A stretch of 32,733 nucleotides of DNA from Saprospiraceae bacterium (GCA_028284395.1 JANQRV010000353.1:1-32733); one strand, 5' to 3'; numbered from the stretch's first letter, positions 9,126 to 18,495 are shown. Notes: generated by a model not told the origin, from the sequence alone. Numbers and translations are program-made.

Positions 9126-9737
9126 ATGCCAGAGGAAGGAGTTAAGACTTTAACGGATGATGAAATCGTCGAGCTGATCAGGAAGAACGAATTGTCGATG
9201 TCCAAAACCATTGAGTCCCTGTATTGGAGATCCGATCTAAGGAAAATTGCGTTTAAAATTTTCCGTTTGTACCAACGTAACCTGGACTACTTATCCTGGG
9301 AAGATGTTTACTTCGAATCGCTTATTCGCTTGGTGATTAGTATGCAACAAGGGCGTTTTGAACAACGGTCTAAAGTGAGTTCCTACTATAAACAGATATG
9401 CCGGAATTATTGTAGTGAATTAGTCCGTAAAAATCGGGCTGTTCAACAGGAAGATGAAGAGAACAGTTGGGTCGTAAATCCTGAAAGATTGGTGATTTCT
9501 GATGAAATTGCAGAAGTATTGAGAACCCTTCTACAACAGCAAAGTGAGAAGTGCTTGAAAATGTTCGAATTGTTATTCTTTTACCCTAAGGCCTGGGAGA
9601 TGACTGATATCGCCCGAGAAGTTGGACTCAATGGTGCAAGATCGGCCATTACCACCTATCATCGTTGCAAAAAAAAGTTGATTGCCCAAATTGAAGATAA
9701 TGTTCAATTAAAGCAATTGTTGCAATCTTATCTTTGA
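9126..9737 (+). CDS. ECF-type RNA polymerase sigma factor
   Basis: 203 residues with sigma-70 family layout. Region 2 lies at about residues 25-100 (SLYWRSDLRKIAFKIFRLYQ, then LSWEDVYFESLIRLV; the SSYYKQICRNYCSELVRKN segment corresponds to the DNA-melting helix). Region 4 lies at about 135-195, with the HTH in MTDIAREVGLNGARSAITTY. The length and two-domain layout fit the extracytoplasmic-function group. The next gene encodes a membrane protein with an anti-sigma-like N-terminus, and the one after encodes a CHAT protein, an order typical of large Bacteroidota sigma families. Start ATG at 9126 follows a 96-base spacer. Target promoters cannot be derived here; autoregulation of the triad is an inference from gene order. 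Confidence 0.85.
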   Translation: MPEEGVKTLTDDEIVELIRKNELSMSKTIESLYWRSDLRKIAFKIFRLYQRNLDYLSWEDVYFESLIRLVISMQQGRFEQRSKVSSYYKQICRNYCSELVRKNRAVQQEDEENSWVVNPERLVISDEIAEVLRTLLQQQSEKCLKMFELLFFYPKAWEMTDIAREVGLNGARSAITTYHRCKKKLIAQIEDNVQLKQLLQSYL

Positions 9738-9780
9738 TGGGGCTAAACAAAAGTAGAAAACACATGTGTGTTTACCAGAG

Positions 9781-9857
9781 GCAACTTTCCCGCACTAAGA
9801 TGAATAAAAGTATTTTTCAGCCGAAAATCAGATCTGAGCCGGGCTGGTGAAAGTTGC
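9781..9857 (+). promoter_or_regulatory. Long-range inverted repeat in the leader of the anti-sigma-like gene
   Basis: GCAACTTTC (9781-9789) and GAAAGTTGC (9849-9857) are perfect 9-bp complements flanking about 59 bases. They end 22 bases before the ATG at 9880. AAACACA/TGTGTTT, a tighter dyad, lies just upstream. This could be an RNA structure controlling translation or a pair of regulator half-sites. Confidence 0.3.
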
Positions 9858-9879
9858 TAACAAGCAATAAACGGATTAT

Positions 9880-10644
9880 ATGTACCAACAAAAAATAGAA
9901 GAATACCTGGATGGCAAATTATCAGAGGAGGAGATGCAGGCTTTTAGAGAAAAAGCCCAATCAGATCCCGATCTCAAGGCGGAGCTGTTGACTCATGTTT
10001 TGGCAAGAAAGTCGATTGAAGATATGGCCAGATCAAAAGTGCGAGAGCAACTACAATCTCTAGTGAGTGAAAAAGGTGCCCCCACGATTCCTGGCAGCAT
10101 CAGGTTGTTGTCCAGGCGAGCGATTGCCGCCGCGGCGGCAATCGCGGTTATTGCAGTGCTTGCTATCCTACTGCTACTACAAAGAGAAAGCACTGATGTG
10201 TCAATGGCCTCAGCATATTACGTTGTTGCATCAGCTCCGAATACCGCCCGTTCTGAAGAGGTAATTTCCAATTTACCACCAATCATGCAGGCGGGACGAC
10301 AAGAATTCTATCTTCGTGAAAACTATCGTGAGGCCGCCCGGATTTTTGGCTCTGTTGAAAGAGAACAATACTACTTCAGTGCTGCTCAATACTATCTGGC
10401 GCATTGTTTTTTTAAGATGGGAGACTATCAAAAAGCCGCCTCTTCGTTTGAGACATTATTGACCTCCCAAGATCTTCCCGTCTATGTGAAAAAGGAAGAA
10501 CTGCGTTGGAATTTAATGGTTAGCTACCTAGGTCAGGGACGGAAAGCTCTTTTTCGCGAGTTGCTGGAGCAATTTGCCGGTGACCCTAACCTGAAGGACC
10601 CCTATAAAGGACTAGTTGAAAAATTGAAAACCTCCCAGTTATAA
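9880..10644 (+). CDS. Membrane-anchored TPR protein, putative anti-sigma factor
   Basis: 254 residues. The N-terminal ~70 residues (YLDGKLSEEEMQAFREKAQS and onward) resemble the cytoplasmic helical part of Bacteroidota anti-sigma factors but lack a zinc-binding His/Cys motif. One transmembrane helix follows at about 85-106 (AAAAIAVIAVLAILLLL). The remaining ~140 residues would be periplasmic and contain TPR-like helical pairs (AAQYYLAHCFFKMGDYQKAASSFETLL). A topology of cytoplasmic sigma-binding domain, single helix and periplasmic sensor fits an anti-sigma or sensor protein for the upstream sigma factor. The gene is 142 bases downstream of the sigma gene and 160 bases upstream of the CHAT gene, on the same strand. 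The pairing is inferred from context and topology. Confidence 0.7.
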   Translation: MYQQKIEEYLDGKLSEEEMQAFREKAQSDPDLKAELLTHVLARKSIEDMARSKVREQLQSLVSEKGAPTIPGSIRLLSRRAIAAAAAIAVIAVLAILLLLQRESTDVSMASAYYVVASAPNTARSEEVISNLPPIMQAGRQEFYLRENYREAARIFGSVEREQYYFSAAQYYLAHCFFKMGDYQKAASSFETLLTSQDLPVYVKKEELRWNLMVSYLGQGRKALFRELLEQFAGDPNLKDPYKGLVEKLKTSQL

Positions 10645-10807
10645 TCGTATTTATGGCAATGAAATAACTACCCGTATTCAAAACTCAGCCATTTATTTAG
10701 ATTGTCATTTCACTATATTGTTTCTATGTTGTGAAGAATTTGAGAACTAATTTTACCGGTTCTGGCCCAATTTTATTGCAAATACTATGAAGTTTCCTGA
10801 GTTTAAC

Positions 10808-13768
10808 ATGAGGGTTTTAAAAAACACGATACTCCTCTTCACTCTTCTGCATCTAAATTCTAATTGTATCCGAGAAAATGGTAGACCGGATATATCTTCT
10901 GAAAACCGTACGGCGGTGGCCGATTCCATTGTATCTCTTGCCGACAGCTTAATTAAAATTGATGATTTTGCCTCAGCAAAGGTGCTTTTCGAAGAAAATA
11001 GTACCGACCTTCGGTTGGCCCAAGATATTGAGCAATATGTATATCTGCAAGCCAAATATGCCAATCGACTGCAAACCAAATACTTATTTAAGGAATCACT
11101 CGATATTTTGGAAGAAGCCATTCTTCTGGGAGAACAGCACTTAGTCGCTGAACAGGATACCTTCTTGGCGAGGGCGTATCACGATAAGGGGGTTGGGTTG
11201 TACTATCTACACCATTTTGAAGATGCCATTGCCATCTTCTACAAGGCAGTGACCGTATGGAGATACCATTACCCAGCGGATCACTCTCACTTGGCGGATG
11301 AATACTTCCTCATTGCAAGTTGTCATTTATACAACCAAGAGAACGAGACAGCAATCAGTTTATATAAAAAGCTGCTCAAAGAACATCCCTCCCTTTCTCT
11401 TTATACGGAGAAACAGGTTTTGAAGAACATTGGTATCGCCTACAAAAATATCGGAGAAACGGAATTGAGTGAGAACTACCTGAATATTCTGCTTACCAAG
11501 TACGATCGGAACAAGATTGGTGATTTACGGGAAAAGGCATTAACCTACAGTCTACTATCCGGACTAGCTATCGAACGAAAAGATTTTGACCTGGCTATCC
11601 AACAGGTAGAAACGGGGAAAAGTATTTACGATGGATTCGAAGTTCTCACCCACTTCGACAGCTTATTGTTGGCTAACTTTTTTGCCTACCGGGGTATCGT
11701 ATTTCGAGAGACCCAAGTCTATGATCGATCGCTGGATAATTTTGTGATTGCCAAGGATCTATATGATAAGATGCAAACCACTTCGGAATTGCCGCAGGCC
11801 TCTCTATACAGCAACATGGCAATGGTTTTTATGAAACAAGGCCGGTCGAAGCTTGCCACGGACTATCAGCGTCGAGCACTAGCCATTTACCTGGAAAAGA
11901 ATCATCGGTCGAATATGGCCGGGGCCTACCACAATCTGGGGCAAATCAAAGCAGAAGCCGGTGACCTTCTTCAGGCACTCAGGTTCCAGCAAAAGGCCCT
12001 GCAGATTGAAATTCCAGGTTTCATGAGCGAAGATCTTTACGATATGCCAGCGCTTGCTGAAATGGATGGACGAAAAATCGAGCTCATTGACTATCTAGGA
12101 TTCAAAGCGAGAGCCTTTCGGAAAAAGTATCAGCGGGATAAGGAGATTAAAGATTTGGAAGCCGCTTTTAATCATTACTCGCGTTGCCTAGAAATGATCC
12201 AGAAGAACCAGAAGTTCCTAATGTTCGATCACTCTAAAATCAACCTTATTTCCAAACACCACGAATACTTCGAAGAAGCAGTGGAAGTTTGTTTTGACTT
12301 GAATCGACTTGATGAAGATCCGAAGTACTTAGAGCATGCCTTCAATATTGCCGATCGTAGTAAATCGGTTGCGTTGGTGGAATCTAAGCTGAGAACCAGG
12401 CGACCCGAATCGGAAGTCCTCCGAACCAAAATTAGTGAGCGGGAGGAATCTCTGCGAGCCTCAATTGCCAAAATAGAAAGGGAAATTTACAATGAAGAAC
12501 AAGGAGGTGTTATCAACCGGGAGCAAATGACAAAGATCAGGAATGAGTTGGTAAAACTATATGTGGAATACGATACCCTGGTTCAAGGTCGGTTAAAAGC
12601 AGATCCCAATGTCATGAATTTTTATCAGCTTCCAGGTTTTGATGTCCCAAAGTTACAGCAACAATTAGATGAAAATCAGACCTTACTTTCCTTTTTTGAA
12701 GGCAAAGACAGGATCTTTGTATTTGCCCTCAAGAACGGCGATTTGAACACCCATGAACTGATTCTCGATGAAACTTTTGACGATCAAATCAAGACACATT
12801 ATGAAAATATTAAACAGCGTCCTAAGCAGAATCTGACCTATGCCGAAAAAAACCAATTGCTGAAGTCCGGGTTCGAGCTATATAATAACTTGCTTGGACC
12901 CCTTACACATTTACTCACGGAACGACTGTTGATTGTTCCGGACGGTCGCTTAAGCACGATTCCTTTTGAAACCCTAATCAATAAATCTGGTGAATTTCTC
13001 AGTGAGAATTCCTTTGAATGGGAGAAGGTCCCTTTTCTGCTCAAGGAATATGCCATCAGCTATCATTATTCAGCAATAATGTTTTCCGAATTGAATGCCA
13101 GGCCACAGAACAAGGAGGACTCTAAGACGGTACTGGCCTTTGCCCCGGAATTTACAGGACTTGATGTCAATGAAGTGGCCATCCGTGCTGCCGGAGATGA
13201 CCTGAGCCCATTGTTCTTTAACAAGGCCGAGGTTAAAGCAATACGGAAGATTTACCGAACTAAAACCTTTACAGGGCAGTCGGCGACTAAACTAAACTTT
13301 GTAAAACAAGCCAAAAACTACAACCTCATTCACCTGGCGTCTCACGCCATCGTTAATAACGAAGCCCCGAATTACTCTTTTATTGCTTTTAACCAGAACT
13401 CCGATACCTTGGACCTGGAAAATGTATTGTATGCCAAGGAGATTTTACATCTTCCCACAAGTGCCGAATTGGTCGTGCTTAGTGCTTGCCAGACGGCTGA
13501 TGGGAAGTTGTTTAAAGGGGAAGGCGTTATGAGCTTGGGCCGTGCATTCATGTACAGTGGAGCCCGTAGCCTGGTAACTACTCTCTGGGAAATTAACGAT
13601 GCCCAGACGGCACAATTTATGGAGAGGTTTTATGCTTTTTTAAAGGATGGCTTCTCAAAAGATGTTGCCCTGCAAAAAGCCAAACTCTCCTTCATGGCTA
13701 GTCAGAATACTCATCCCTATTTTTGGGCGGCTTTTATCCAGATTGGAAACAGTCGAAGAATAGAATAG
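10808..13768 (+). CDS. TPR-CHAT caspase-like protein, probably exported
   Basis: 986 residues from this start; an in-frame ATG at 10787 would add 7 residues. This start was chosen because it gives a clean hydrophobic leader (MRVLKNTILLFTLLHLNSNC), possibly a lipoprotein signal with a non-canonical lipobox. Residues about 30-480 are TPR-like helical repeats (YHDKGVGLYYLHHFEDAIAI, YHNLGQIKAEAGDLLQALRF). A charged coiled-coil-like segment follows (about 500-580). The C-terminal ~330 residues are a CHAT domain with both catalytic residues of the caspase-like dyad: H846 in HLASHA and C894 in LSACQT. LGRAFMYSGARSLVTTLW follows. CHAT domains are cysteine peptidases in several characterised cases, but the substrate here is unknown. 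Third gene of the sigma/TPR/CHAT set; a hairpin overlaps its stop codon. Confidence 0.9.
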   Translation: MRVLKNTILLFTLLHLNSNCIRENGRPDISSENRTAVADSIVSLADSLIKIDDFASAKVLFEENSTDLRLAQDIEQYVYLQAKYANRLQTKYLFKESLDILEEAILLGEQHLVAEQDTFLARAYHDKGVGLYYLHHFEDAIAIFYKAVTVWRYHYPADHSHLADEYFLIASCHLYNQENETAISLYKKLLKEHPSLSLYTEKQVLKNIGIAYKNIGETELSENYLNILLTKYDRNKIGDLREKALTYSLLSGLAIERKDFDLAIQQVETGKSIYDGFEVLTHFDSLLLANFFAYRGIVFRETQVYDRSLDNFVIAKDLYDKMQTTSELPQASLYSNMAMVFMKQGRSKLATDYQRRALAIYLEKNHRSNMAGAYHNLGQIKAEAGDLLQALRFQQKALQIEIPGFMSEDLYDMPALAEMDGRKIELIDYLGFKARAFRKKYQRDKEIKDLEAAFNHYSRCLEMIQKNQKFLMFDHSKINLISKHHEYFEEAVEVCFDLNRLDEDPKYLEHAFNIADRSKSVALVESKLRTRRPESEVLRTKISEREESLRASIAKIEREIYNEEQGGVINREQMTKIRNELVKLYVEYDTLVQGRLKADPNVMNFYQLPGFDVPKLQQQLDENQTLLSFFEGKDRIFVFALKNGDLNTHELILDETFDDQIKTHYENIKQRPKQNLTYAEKNQLLKSGFELYNNLLGPLTHLLTERLLIVPDGRLSTIPFETLINKSGEFLSENSFEWEKVPFLLKEYAISYHYSAIMFSELNARPQNKEDSKTVLAFAPEFTGLDVNEVAIRAAGDDLSPLFFNKAEVKAIRKIYRTKTFTGQSATKLNFVKQAKNYNLIHLASHAIVNNEAPNYSFIAFNQNSDTLDLENVLYAKEILHLPTSAELVVLSACQTADGKLFKGEGVMSLGRAFMYSGARSLVTTLWEINDAQTAQFMERFYAFLKDGFSKDVALQKAKLSFMASQNTHPYFWAAFIQIGNSRRIE

Positions 13769-13802
13769 GGATGGCCTCTAATGGAAAGAGAGACCATCCC
13801 TA
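13766..13802. terminator. Hairpin between convergent genes, probable bidirectional terminator
   Basis: TAGGGATGG (13766-13774) pairs perfectly with CCATCCCTA (13794-13802). CTCT/AGAG can extend the stem inward. It includes the stop codon of the CHAT gene and ends 3 bases before the stop of the convergent gene. It lacks a long T-tract on either strand, so the terminator role comes from position and stem strength. Confidence 0.55.
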
Positions 13803-13805
13803 ACA

Positions 13806-14267
13806 TCAATTAGGGAGAACAATTGGCATTGGTGCCAGCGGGTCGCCAATGTCGGTAGGAATGACGCCTCCGGGTGGACTTTCTAGTACGCTGAAGACCG
13901 CATAAGAGCTTCCATAGGCCGTATTGCAAGTTACGACACCAATAATATCATAGACCATATAACCTTGCGACAAATTATAGGCATCCATTTCCGGAAGTAC
14001 TTCATTGATTAGTTTGGTGGTATTGCAAAGGCCGGTCCATTCCACCCTTACTGTGGTGCAACCGAAGGGACCTTCGTGAAAACTGGCCAGCTTTTGCTGG
14101 TCGACCCGATAATAGTCCACTACACAAGTGGTAGCTTCGATAACCGAATTCGGTTCTAGCGCTTGGGTATTGAGTTCGGAAATTCCCTTTTCTTGCTTTT
14201 CCGTGAGCGTTTTTTCATGAAATCCCAGATGGGAAGCGATGATCAGGATGGAGAATAGCAAATTCAT
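13806..14267 (-). CDS. Small secreted cysteine-containing protein, unknown function
   Basis: 153 residues, family not recognised. Residues 1-16 (MNLLFSILIIASHLGF) look like a short signal peptide. The mature part has four cysteines, in ATTCVVD, FGCTTVRV, GLCNTTK and VVTCNTAYG, spaced well for two disulfides. The tail is proline-rich (ESPPGGVIPTDIGDPLAPMP). It faces the CHAT gene across a hairpin and is divergent from the peptide-export island, separated from it by a long non-coding region. It could be an exported partner of either neighbour or unrelated to both. Coding is supported by the signal peptide, the full-length open frame and the fit between converging and diverging neighbours. Confidence 0.65.
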   Translation of the reverse strand: MNLLFSILIIASHLGFHEKTLTEKQEKGISELNTQALEPNSVIEATTCVVDYYRVDQQKLASFHEGPFGCTTVRVEWTGLCNTTKLINEVLPEMDAYNLSQGYMVYDIIGVVTCNTAYGSSYAVFSVLESPPGGVIPTDIGDPLAPMPIVLPN

Positions 14268-14931
14268 GTTTATTGATTTAGTGAGAAATAATTACATCAT
14301 TGAGGAATATGAATGATCAAGATGGTATATTCCATCAGAGAGTGTTTGACAAAGTCTCTCTTTCATTTAGTGAAGTCTCATAGAGAAAGGTAAACACGTC
14401 TATACAATAATTCCCACCAACAAAATAGGTAAAAGAACGAAGTAGTACTATTGAATTGAATTTTCTAATTCCCTTTCCTTTTTCTTCTCTTTTGGCAGCA
14501 AAATATGCTGCTGCTTTGATTTGATAAGATCATCCTGCACTGTGGGCTGCCTTTGCCCCCGAGTCAAGAAGATACATTTCATCGGCTCTGATCAACCGAT
14601 GATATTTGACAATTGTGAGAAACAAAGGATTCATTTTTGGTTCATCATCAACTAAGGTAACATCGGATCATTATGGAGGATGGGTTATCGAGGGGATAAA
14701 AATAAATGGTTAGAGCGGTTGTTTACCATTGACGTTGGTTGTCCACTATACTTATAGTTGAATTGTCAACTAACAGCCGCAACGATTCTATTGGATCAAA
14801 TTAAGTATTTGCCAGCAAAAGTCAGGACAATCATGTATTGATCTTCTGTCAAAGATTTCGAATTAGGGGGGGCTAGAATAAAAAATAGCTTACTCATCAT
14901 GATGAGCATGCATTTAATATAATATACGTTA
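14268..14931. other. Long non-coding region before the peptide-export island
   Basis: About 664 bases, AT-rich, with no convincing gene. It holds several dyads: GCAGCA/TGCTGC (14495-14511), TCATCGG/CCGATGA (14579-14602) and TAGTTGA/TCAACTA (14755-14772), overlapped by ACTATA/TATAGT. A possible Bacteroidota promoter-like pair is TTG at 14553-14555 with TACATTTC at 14573-14580 (17-base gap; consensus TANNTTTG). It is unusually long for this window and probably carries regulation of the exporter operon, and perhaps of the divergent gene. Confidence 0.5.
14755..14772. promoter_or_regulatory. Candidate operator dyad upstream of the exporter operon
   Basis: TAGTTGA-ATTG-TCAACTA is a perfect 7+7 inverted repeat with a 4-base spacer, about 160 bases upstream of the PCAT start. 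ACTATA/TATAGT (14745-14758) overlaps its left arm. The geometry suits a dimeric regulator such as the HTH protein in the same operon, but no link is demonstrated. Confidence 0.3.
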
Positions 14932-17133
14932 ATGAAGAATTTTCATTTTCCTTTTTTTAGACAACTTGATGCCATGGACTGCGGGCCGGCATGTCTGAAG
15001 ATGGTAGCAAATTATTATGGACAAAACTACTCTTTATCTTATTTGAGAGAAAGAAGTTACATTGGCAAAGAAGGTGTAAGTCTGAGGGGGATCGTCGAAG
15101 CATCAGAAGCGATTGGGTTTAGGGCTATGGGAGTAAAGGTCCCCTTTGATAGTCCCAATGAAAGTCCTTCGTTAAAAAGAGCGACCCTTCCGATAATCGT
15201 CCATTGGAACAAGAATCACTTCGTCGTCGTTTACCGGGTAGGTAAAAAATTTGTTTGGATCGCTGATCCGGCACAGGGAAAGATCAAAATTCCAATTCAT
15301 GTTTTCCTAACACATTGGCAAAGTGATGGTGACAAAGGAGTTCTACTGCTTTTGGAACCCGGCTCCGAATTCCATGATTCATTAGATTACAGAAAGAGAG
15401 ATCATACATCATTGGGGTTTTTAATTCCCTATTTAATACCGCACAGGAGAATGTTATTCCAAATTCTCCTTGGGCTTCTCCTAAGTTCCATATTTCAACT
15501 TTTTTTCCCCTTTCTTACTCAAGCAATTGTAGATGTTGGGATTCAAAATCAGAATATTCAATTCCTGTATCTGATTCTCTTTGGTCAATTGGTTCTGTTT
15601 GCCAGTCAGCTGATTGTTAAGGTCATTCAAAGCTGGATCCTTCTGCACGTAAGTATAAGGGTAAATATTAGTTTGATCTTCGATTTCTTGATCAAGCTAA
15701 TGCAGTTACCTCTTGGCTTCTTTGATAGCAAAATGATCGGAGATCTAATGCAACGCATTGGTGATCATCGAAGGATACAAAATTTTCTGACTCAATCAAT
15801 GCTGTCTGCCATTTTATCCTCTATGAATCTACTGGTTTTTGGGGTAGTGCTCTTTATCTATTCCCATTCTGTCTTTTGGATCTTCTTTGTAAGTGCAATT
15901 CTGTATGTCCTTTGGATCTCGGCATTCTTGAAAAAACGAAAGGAAATAGACTATTTATCATTCCAACAATTATCCGAAAACCAAAATAGTTTAATCGAGA
16001 TAATTCAGGGTATGTCCGAAATAAAATTGCAGGGAAGTCAAATTAAACGAAGGTGGTCATGGGGAAATGTACAAGCAAAGCTTTTTCGAATTCAAATGAA
16101 GTCCTTGGCAATAATACAGTATCAGGATGCAGGAGCAATGTCCATCAATGAAATTAAAAATATACTCATCACATTTTACACAGCTTTCGAAGTAATTGAA
16201 GGAGATATGACGCTTGGGATGATGATGGCAATTCAATATATCGTGGGACAATTGAATGTGCCGCTTCAGGAAGTCGTCGATTTCGTGCGAGCTGCTCAGG
16301 ATGCAAAAATTAGTTTGGAAAGGCTAAGTGAGGTCCATAACCACGAAAATGAGGAAACTGATCAATATAATAAAACTGCTAAAATTCCATCAGGTGATAT
16401 TTCATTGAAAGACATTTGTTTTAGTTACACACCAATCAGTCCTGATGTACTGAAAGACGTTTCTATTACGATACCCAGGGGCAAAATTACTGCAATTGTA
16501 GGAACAAGCGGTAGTGGCAAAACAACACTGATCAAACTGTTACTTGGCTTTTACAAACCAAGAACAGGGCAAATTCGAATTGGCAACACTGACCTCTCTC
16601 ACTTACAAATGGAAAGTTGGCGCCGTCAATGTGGCGTCGTTATGCAAGATGGGTATATTTTCTCTGACTCCATCAGCAATAATATTGCTGAAAGCGATGC
16701 AAAACCTGATCACATTAGATTATTAGAAGCCATAGAAATAGCGAATATCCAGGATTTTATAGGCAACCTTCCCCTAGGCTTTAAAACGATAATCGGTGAT
16801 AAAGGTAATGGTCTAAGTCAAGGCCAAAAGCAAAGAATTCTTATTGCCAGGGCGGTATATAAAAATCCTGCATTTCTTTTTTTTGACGAAGCTACCAATG
16901 CTCTGGATACGAATAATGAAAAAGTCATTATGAATAAGCTTCAACGTTTTTTTGAAGGAAGAACTGTTATTGTTGTTGCCCACCGGCTTAGTACAGTCCG
17001 GGAAGCGGATCAGATTATTGTCCTAAAGGATGGAAGTGTAGTGGAAACGGGTAATCATGCTAGCCTAATAAGGAATGAAGGAACTTACTACAAACTTGTA
17101 AAAAATCAACTGGAACTTGCCGGAAAATCCTAA
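14932..17133 (+). CDS. Peptidase-containing ABC transporter (C39, PCAT/bacteriocin exporter)
   Basis: 733 residues in the usual three-part layout. The N-terminal C39 peptidase (1-150) has the complete catalytic set: C17 in QLDAMDCGPAC, H96 in WNKNHFVVVYR and D112 in WIADPAQG. The transmembrane domain spans about 165-430. The nucleotide-binding domain has Walker A GTSGSGKTT at 524-532, signature LSQGQKQR from 628 (Q in place of the usual second G), Walker B FLFFDEA with D652/E653, and the H-loop VVAHRLST. PCATs cut leader peptides after a Gly-Gly motif and export the core. Its likely substrate is the 72-residue peptide at 18897. The membrane fusion protein follows directly, as usual for these exporters. 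The call is very secure; the substrate is inferred. Confidence 0.96.
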   Translation: MKNFHFPFFRQLDAMDCGPACLKMVANYYGQNYSLSYLRERSYIGKEGVSLRGIVEASEAIGFRAMGVKVPFDSPNESPSLKRATLPIIVHWNKNHFVVVYRVGKKFVWIADPAQGKIKIPIHVFLTHWQSDGDKGVLLLLEPGSEFHDSLDYRKRDHTSLGFLIPYLIPHRRMLFQILLGLLLSSIFQLFFPFLTQAIVDVGIQNQNIQFLYLILFGQLVLFASQLIVKVIQSWILLHVSIRVNISLIFDFLIKLMQLPLGFFDSKMIGDLMQRIGDHRRIQNFLTQSMLSAILSSMNLLVFGVVLFIYSHSVFWIFFVSAILYVLWISAFLKKRKEIDYLSFQQLSENQNSLIEIIQGMSEIKLQGSQIKRRWSWGNVQAKLFRIQMKSLAIIQYQDAGAMSINEIKNILITFYTAFEVIEGDMTLGMMMAIQYIVGQLNVPLQEVVDFVRAAQDAKISLERLSEVHNHENEETDQYNKTAKIPSGDISLKDICFSYTPISPDVLKDVSITIPRGKITAIVGTSGSGKTTLIKLLLGFYKPRTGQIRIGNTDLSHLQMESWRRQCGVVMQDGYIFSDSISNNIAESDAKPDHIRLLEAIEIANIQDFIGNLPLGFKTIIGDKGNGLSQGQKQRILIARAVYKNPAFLFFDEATNALDTNNEKVIMNKLQRFFEGRTVIVVAHRLSTVREADQIIVLKDGSVVETGNHASLIRNEGTYYKLVKNQLELAGKS

Positions 17134-17149
17134 CAACAACATTAAAGTG

Positions 17150-18484
17150 ATGTCAGAATTAAAGGAAATCTTAGGGGCAGAACAAAACCAATTGGAGCAT
17201 TCCGAATATTTGATGGACGAATTGATTTCAAGGCCACCAAACTGGCTTTTGAATTCTGGAATGACGATTTTAACATATGCAGTCTTTATCGGTCTTGTCT
17301 TATCATTTATCATAAAGTATCCGGACCGAATTGCTGCCCCATTCACATTGACCCATGATTTGCCGCCAATTGAGGTGGTTGCTGGGATGTCGGGCCAGGT
17401 ATCAGAAATCAACGTTCTAGACCAGGATTCGATAATCGCCGGGCAACTGCTCTTAAGAATGAAAAGCGTGGCAGATTGGAATGATATCAGGAGATTGGAG
17501 TCCTGGTTTGCAAGTCTGGCGGGAAACTATACCATACATGATGTAACAGGTCTGCAGCTCCCAACTGCTTTGGAACTGGGGTCCCTGCAACCACACTTCA
17601 CAACTTGCATAGAACACATCGCTTTGCTGCAATATCTCGTAAAACAGAATTTGATCCGCAACAAGGTGGAATCTATCTCCAGGGAAATCGAAGAAATATC
17701 GCTGCTGAACACTTCTCTGGAAAAGCAAAAGCAAATATTTCGTGAAGAAGTCAAATTATTTGAGAAAAACCTAAATAGAAATAAAATTCTAAATAAAAGT
17801 AATGATCTCAGTGATAGTGAATTGGAATTAGAATCTGCCCGGTACTTACAAAAACAGAGGCAATATGAAAATATGGACGCCGGAATTATACAGAACCTGA
17901 TTAGGATCAGACAATTGAGGAGAGATAGCATCGAACTAATTGCAGTTCGCCGGGAACGCATCAAAGCGCAGTTTTCAGAGGTAAAACAAAGTATTACGGA
18001 GCTGCAAAATGTCGTGTCTATCTGGAAAGAAAGACATTTAGTGTTTGCCCCTACCGAGGGGCATATTGATCTATTTCCAGGTTTGGACGAAGGGAAATTT
18101 TTGAGTGAAGGCGAACCAATGGCTTATATTATTCCACTTAAAAATCATGGCAGAAATAAAGCGCTTTGTACGGTACCACTTTTTGGAGCAGGGAAGATTA
18201 TTCATGGCTCTAAAGTCCAGCTTGAATTAGAAACTTATCCTGCAAGAGAGTACGGGGTCATTGAAGGGGAAATCAGCAAGATTGCGTTATTGCCGGAGAA
18301 AGATGAATCTGGACAAACTTTTCAAAGGATGGAGATTCTATTGCCAGATACACTTTTGACAAACTATTACAAGCAGATTCCATTTCAAATCGGCACTACG
18401 GGAGTCGCTACGATAATTACTAATGACAAAAGGGTCTTAGAAAGGATTTTTGAAGATGTTTTCACTTTATTACTTCAATCTTAA
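17150..18484 (+). CDS. HlyD-family membrane fusion protein
   Basis: 444 residues from ATG 17150. A longer reading from TTG 17117 would overlap the PCAT gene and adds an unconvincing Asn-rich N-terminus. A short cytoplasmic segment precedes one transmembrane helix at about residues 32-54 (GMTILTYAVFIGLVLSFII). The beta-barrel/lipoyl part (PIEVVAGMSGQVSEINVLDQDSI) is interrupted by about 170 residues of helical hairpin (ISREIEEISLLNTSLEKQK and onward) and resumes near VFAPTEGHIDLFPGLDEG. The protein would link the PCAT in the inner membrane to an outer-membrane channel, which is not encoded in the window. It starts 16 bases after the PCAT stop, so it is in the same operon. Confidence 0.92.
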   Translation: MSELKEILGAEQNQLEHSEYLMDELISRPPNWLLNSGMTILTYAVFIGLVLSFIIKYPDRIAAPFTLTHDLPPIEVVAGMSGQVSEINVLDQDSIIAGQLLLRMKSVADWNDIRRLESWFASLAGNYTIHDVTGLQLPTALELGSLQPHFTTCIEHIALLQYLVKQNLIRNKVESISREIEEISLLNTSLEKQKQIFREEVKLFEKNLNRNKILNKSNDLSDSELELESARYLQKQRQYENMDAGIIQNLIRIRQLRRDSIELIAVRRERIKAQFSEVKQSITELQNVVSIWKERHLVFAPTEGHIDLFPGLDEGKFLSEGEPMAYIIPLKNHGRNKALCTVPLFGAGKIIHGSKVQLELETYPAREYGVIEGEISKIALLPEKDESGQTFQRMEILLPDTLLTNYYKQIPFQIGTTGVATIITNDKRVLERIFEDVFTLLLQS

Positions 18485-18495
18485 AAAATAATATC

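Noticed and set aside
14309..14383. 24-codon frame with a GAGG motif upstream, in the long spacer
   Set aside because: Too short, no leader or conserved motif, and Shine-Dalgarno-like motifs are not informative in this organism.
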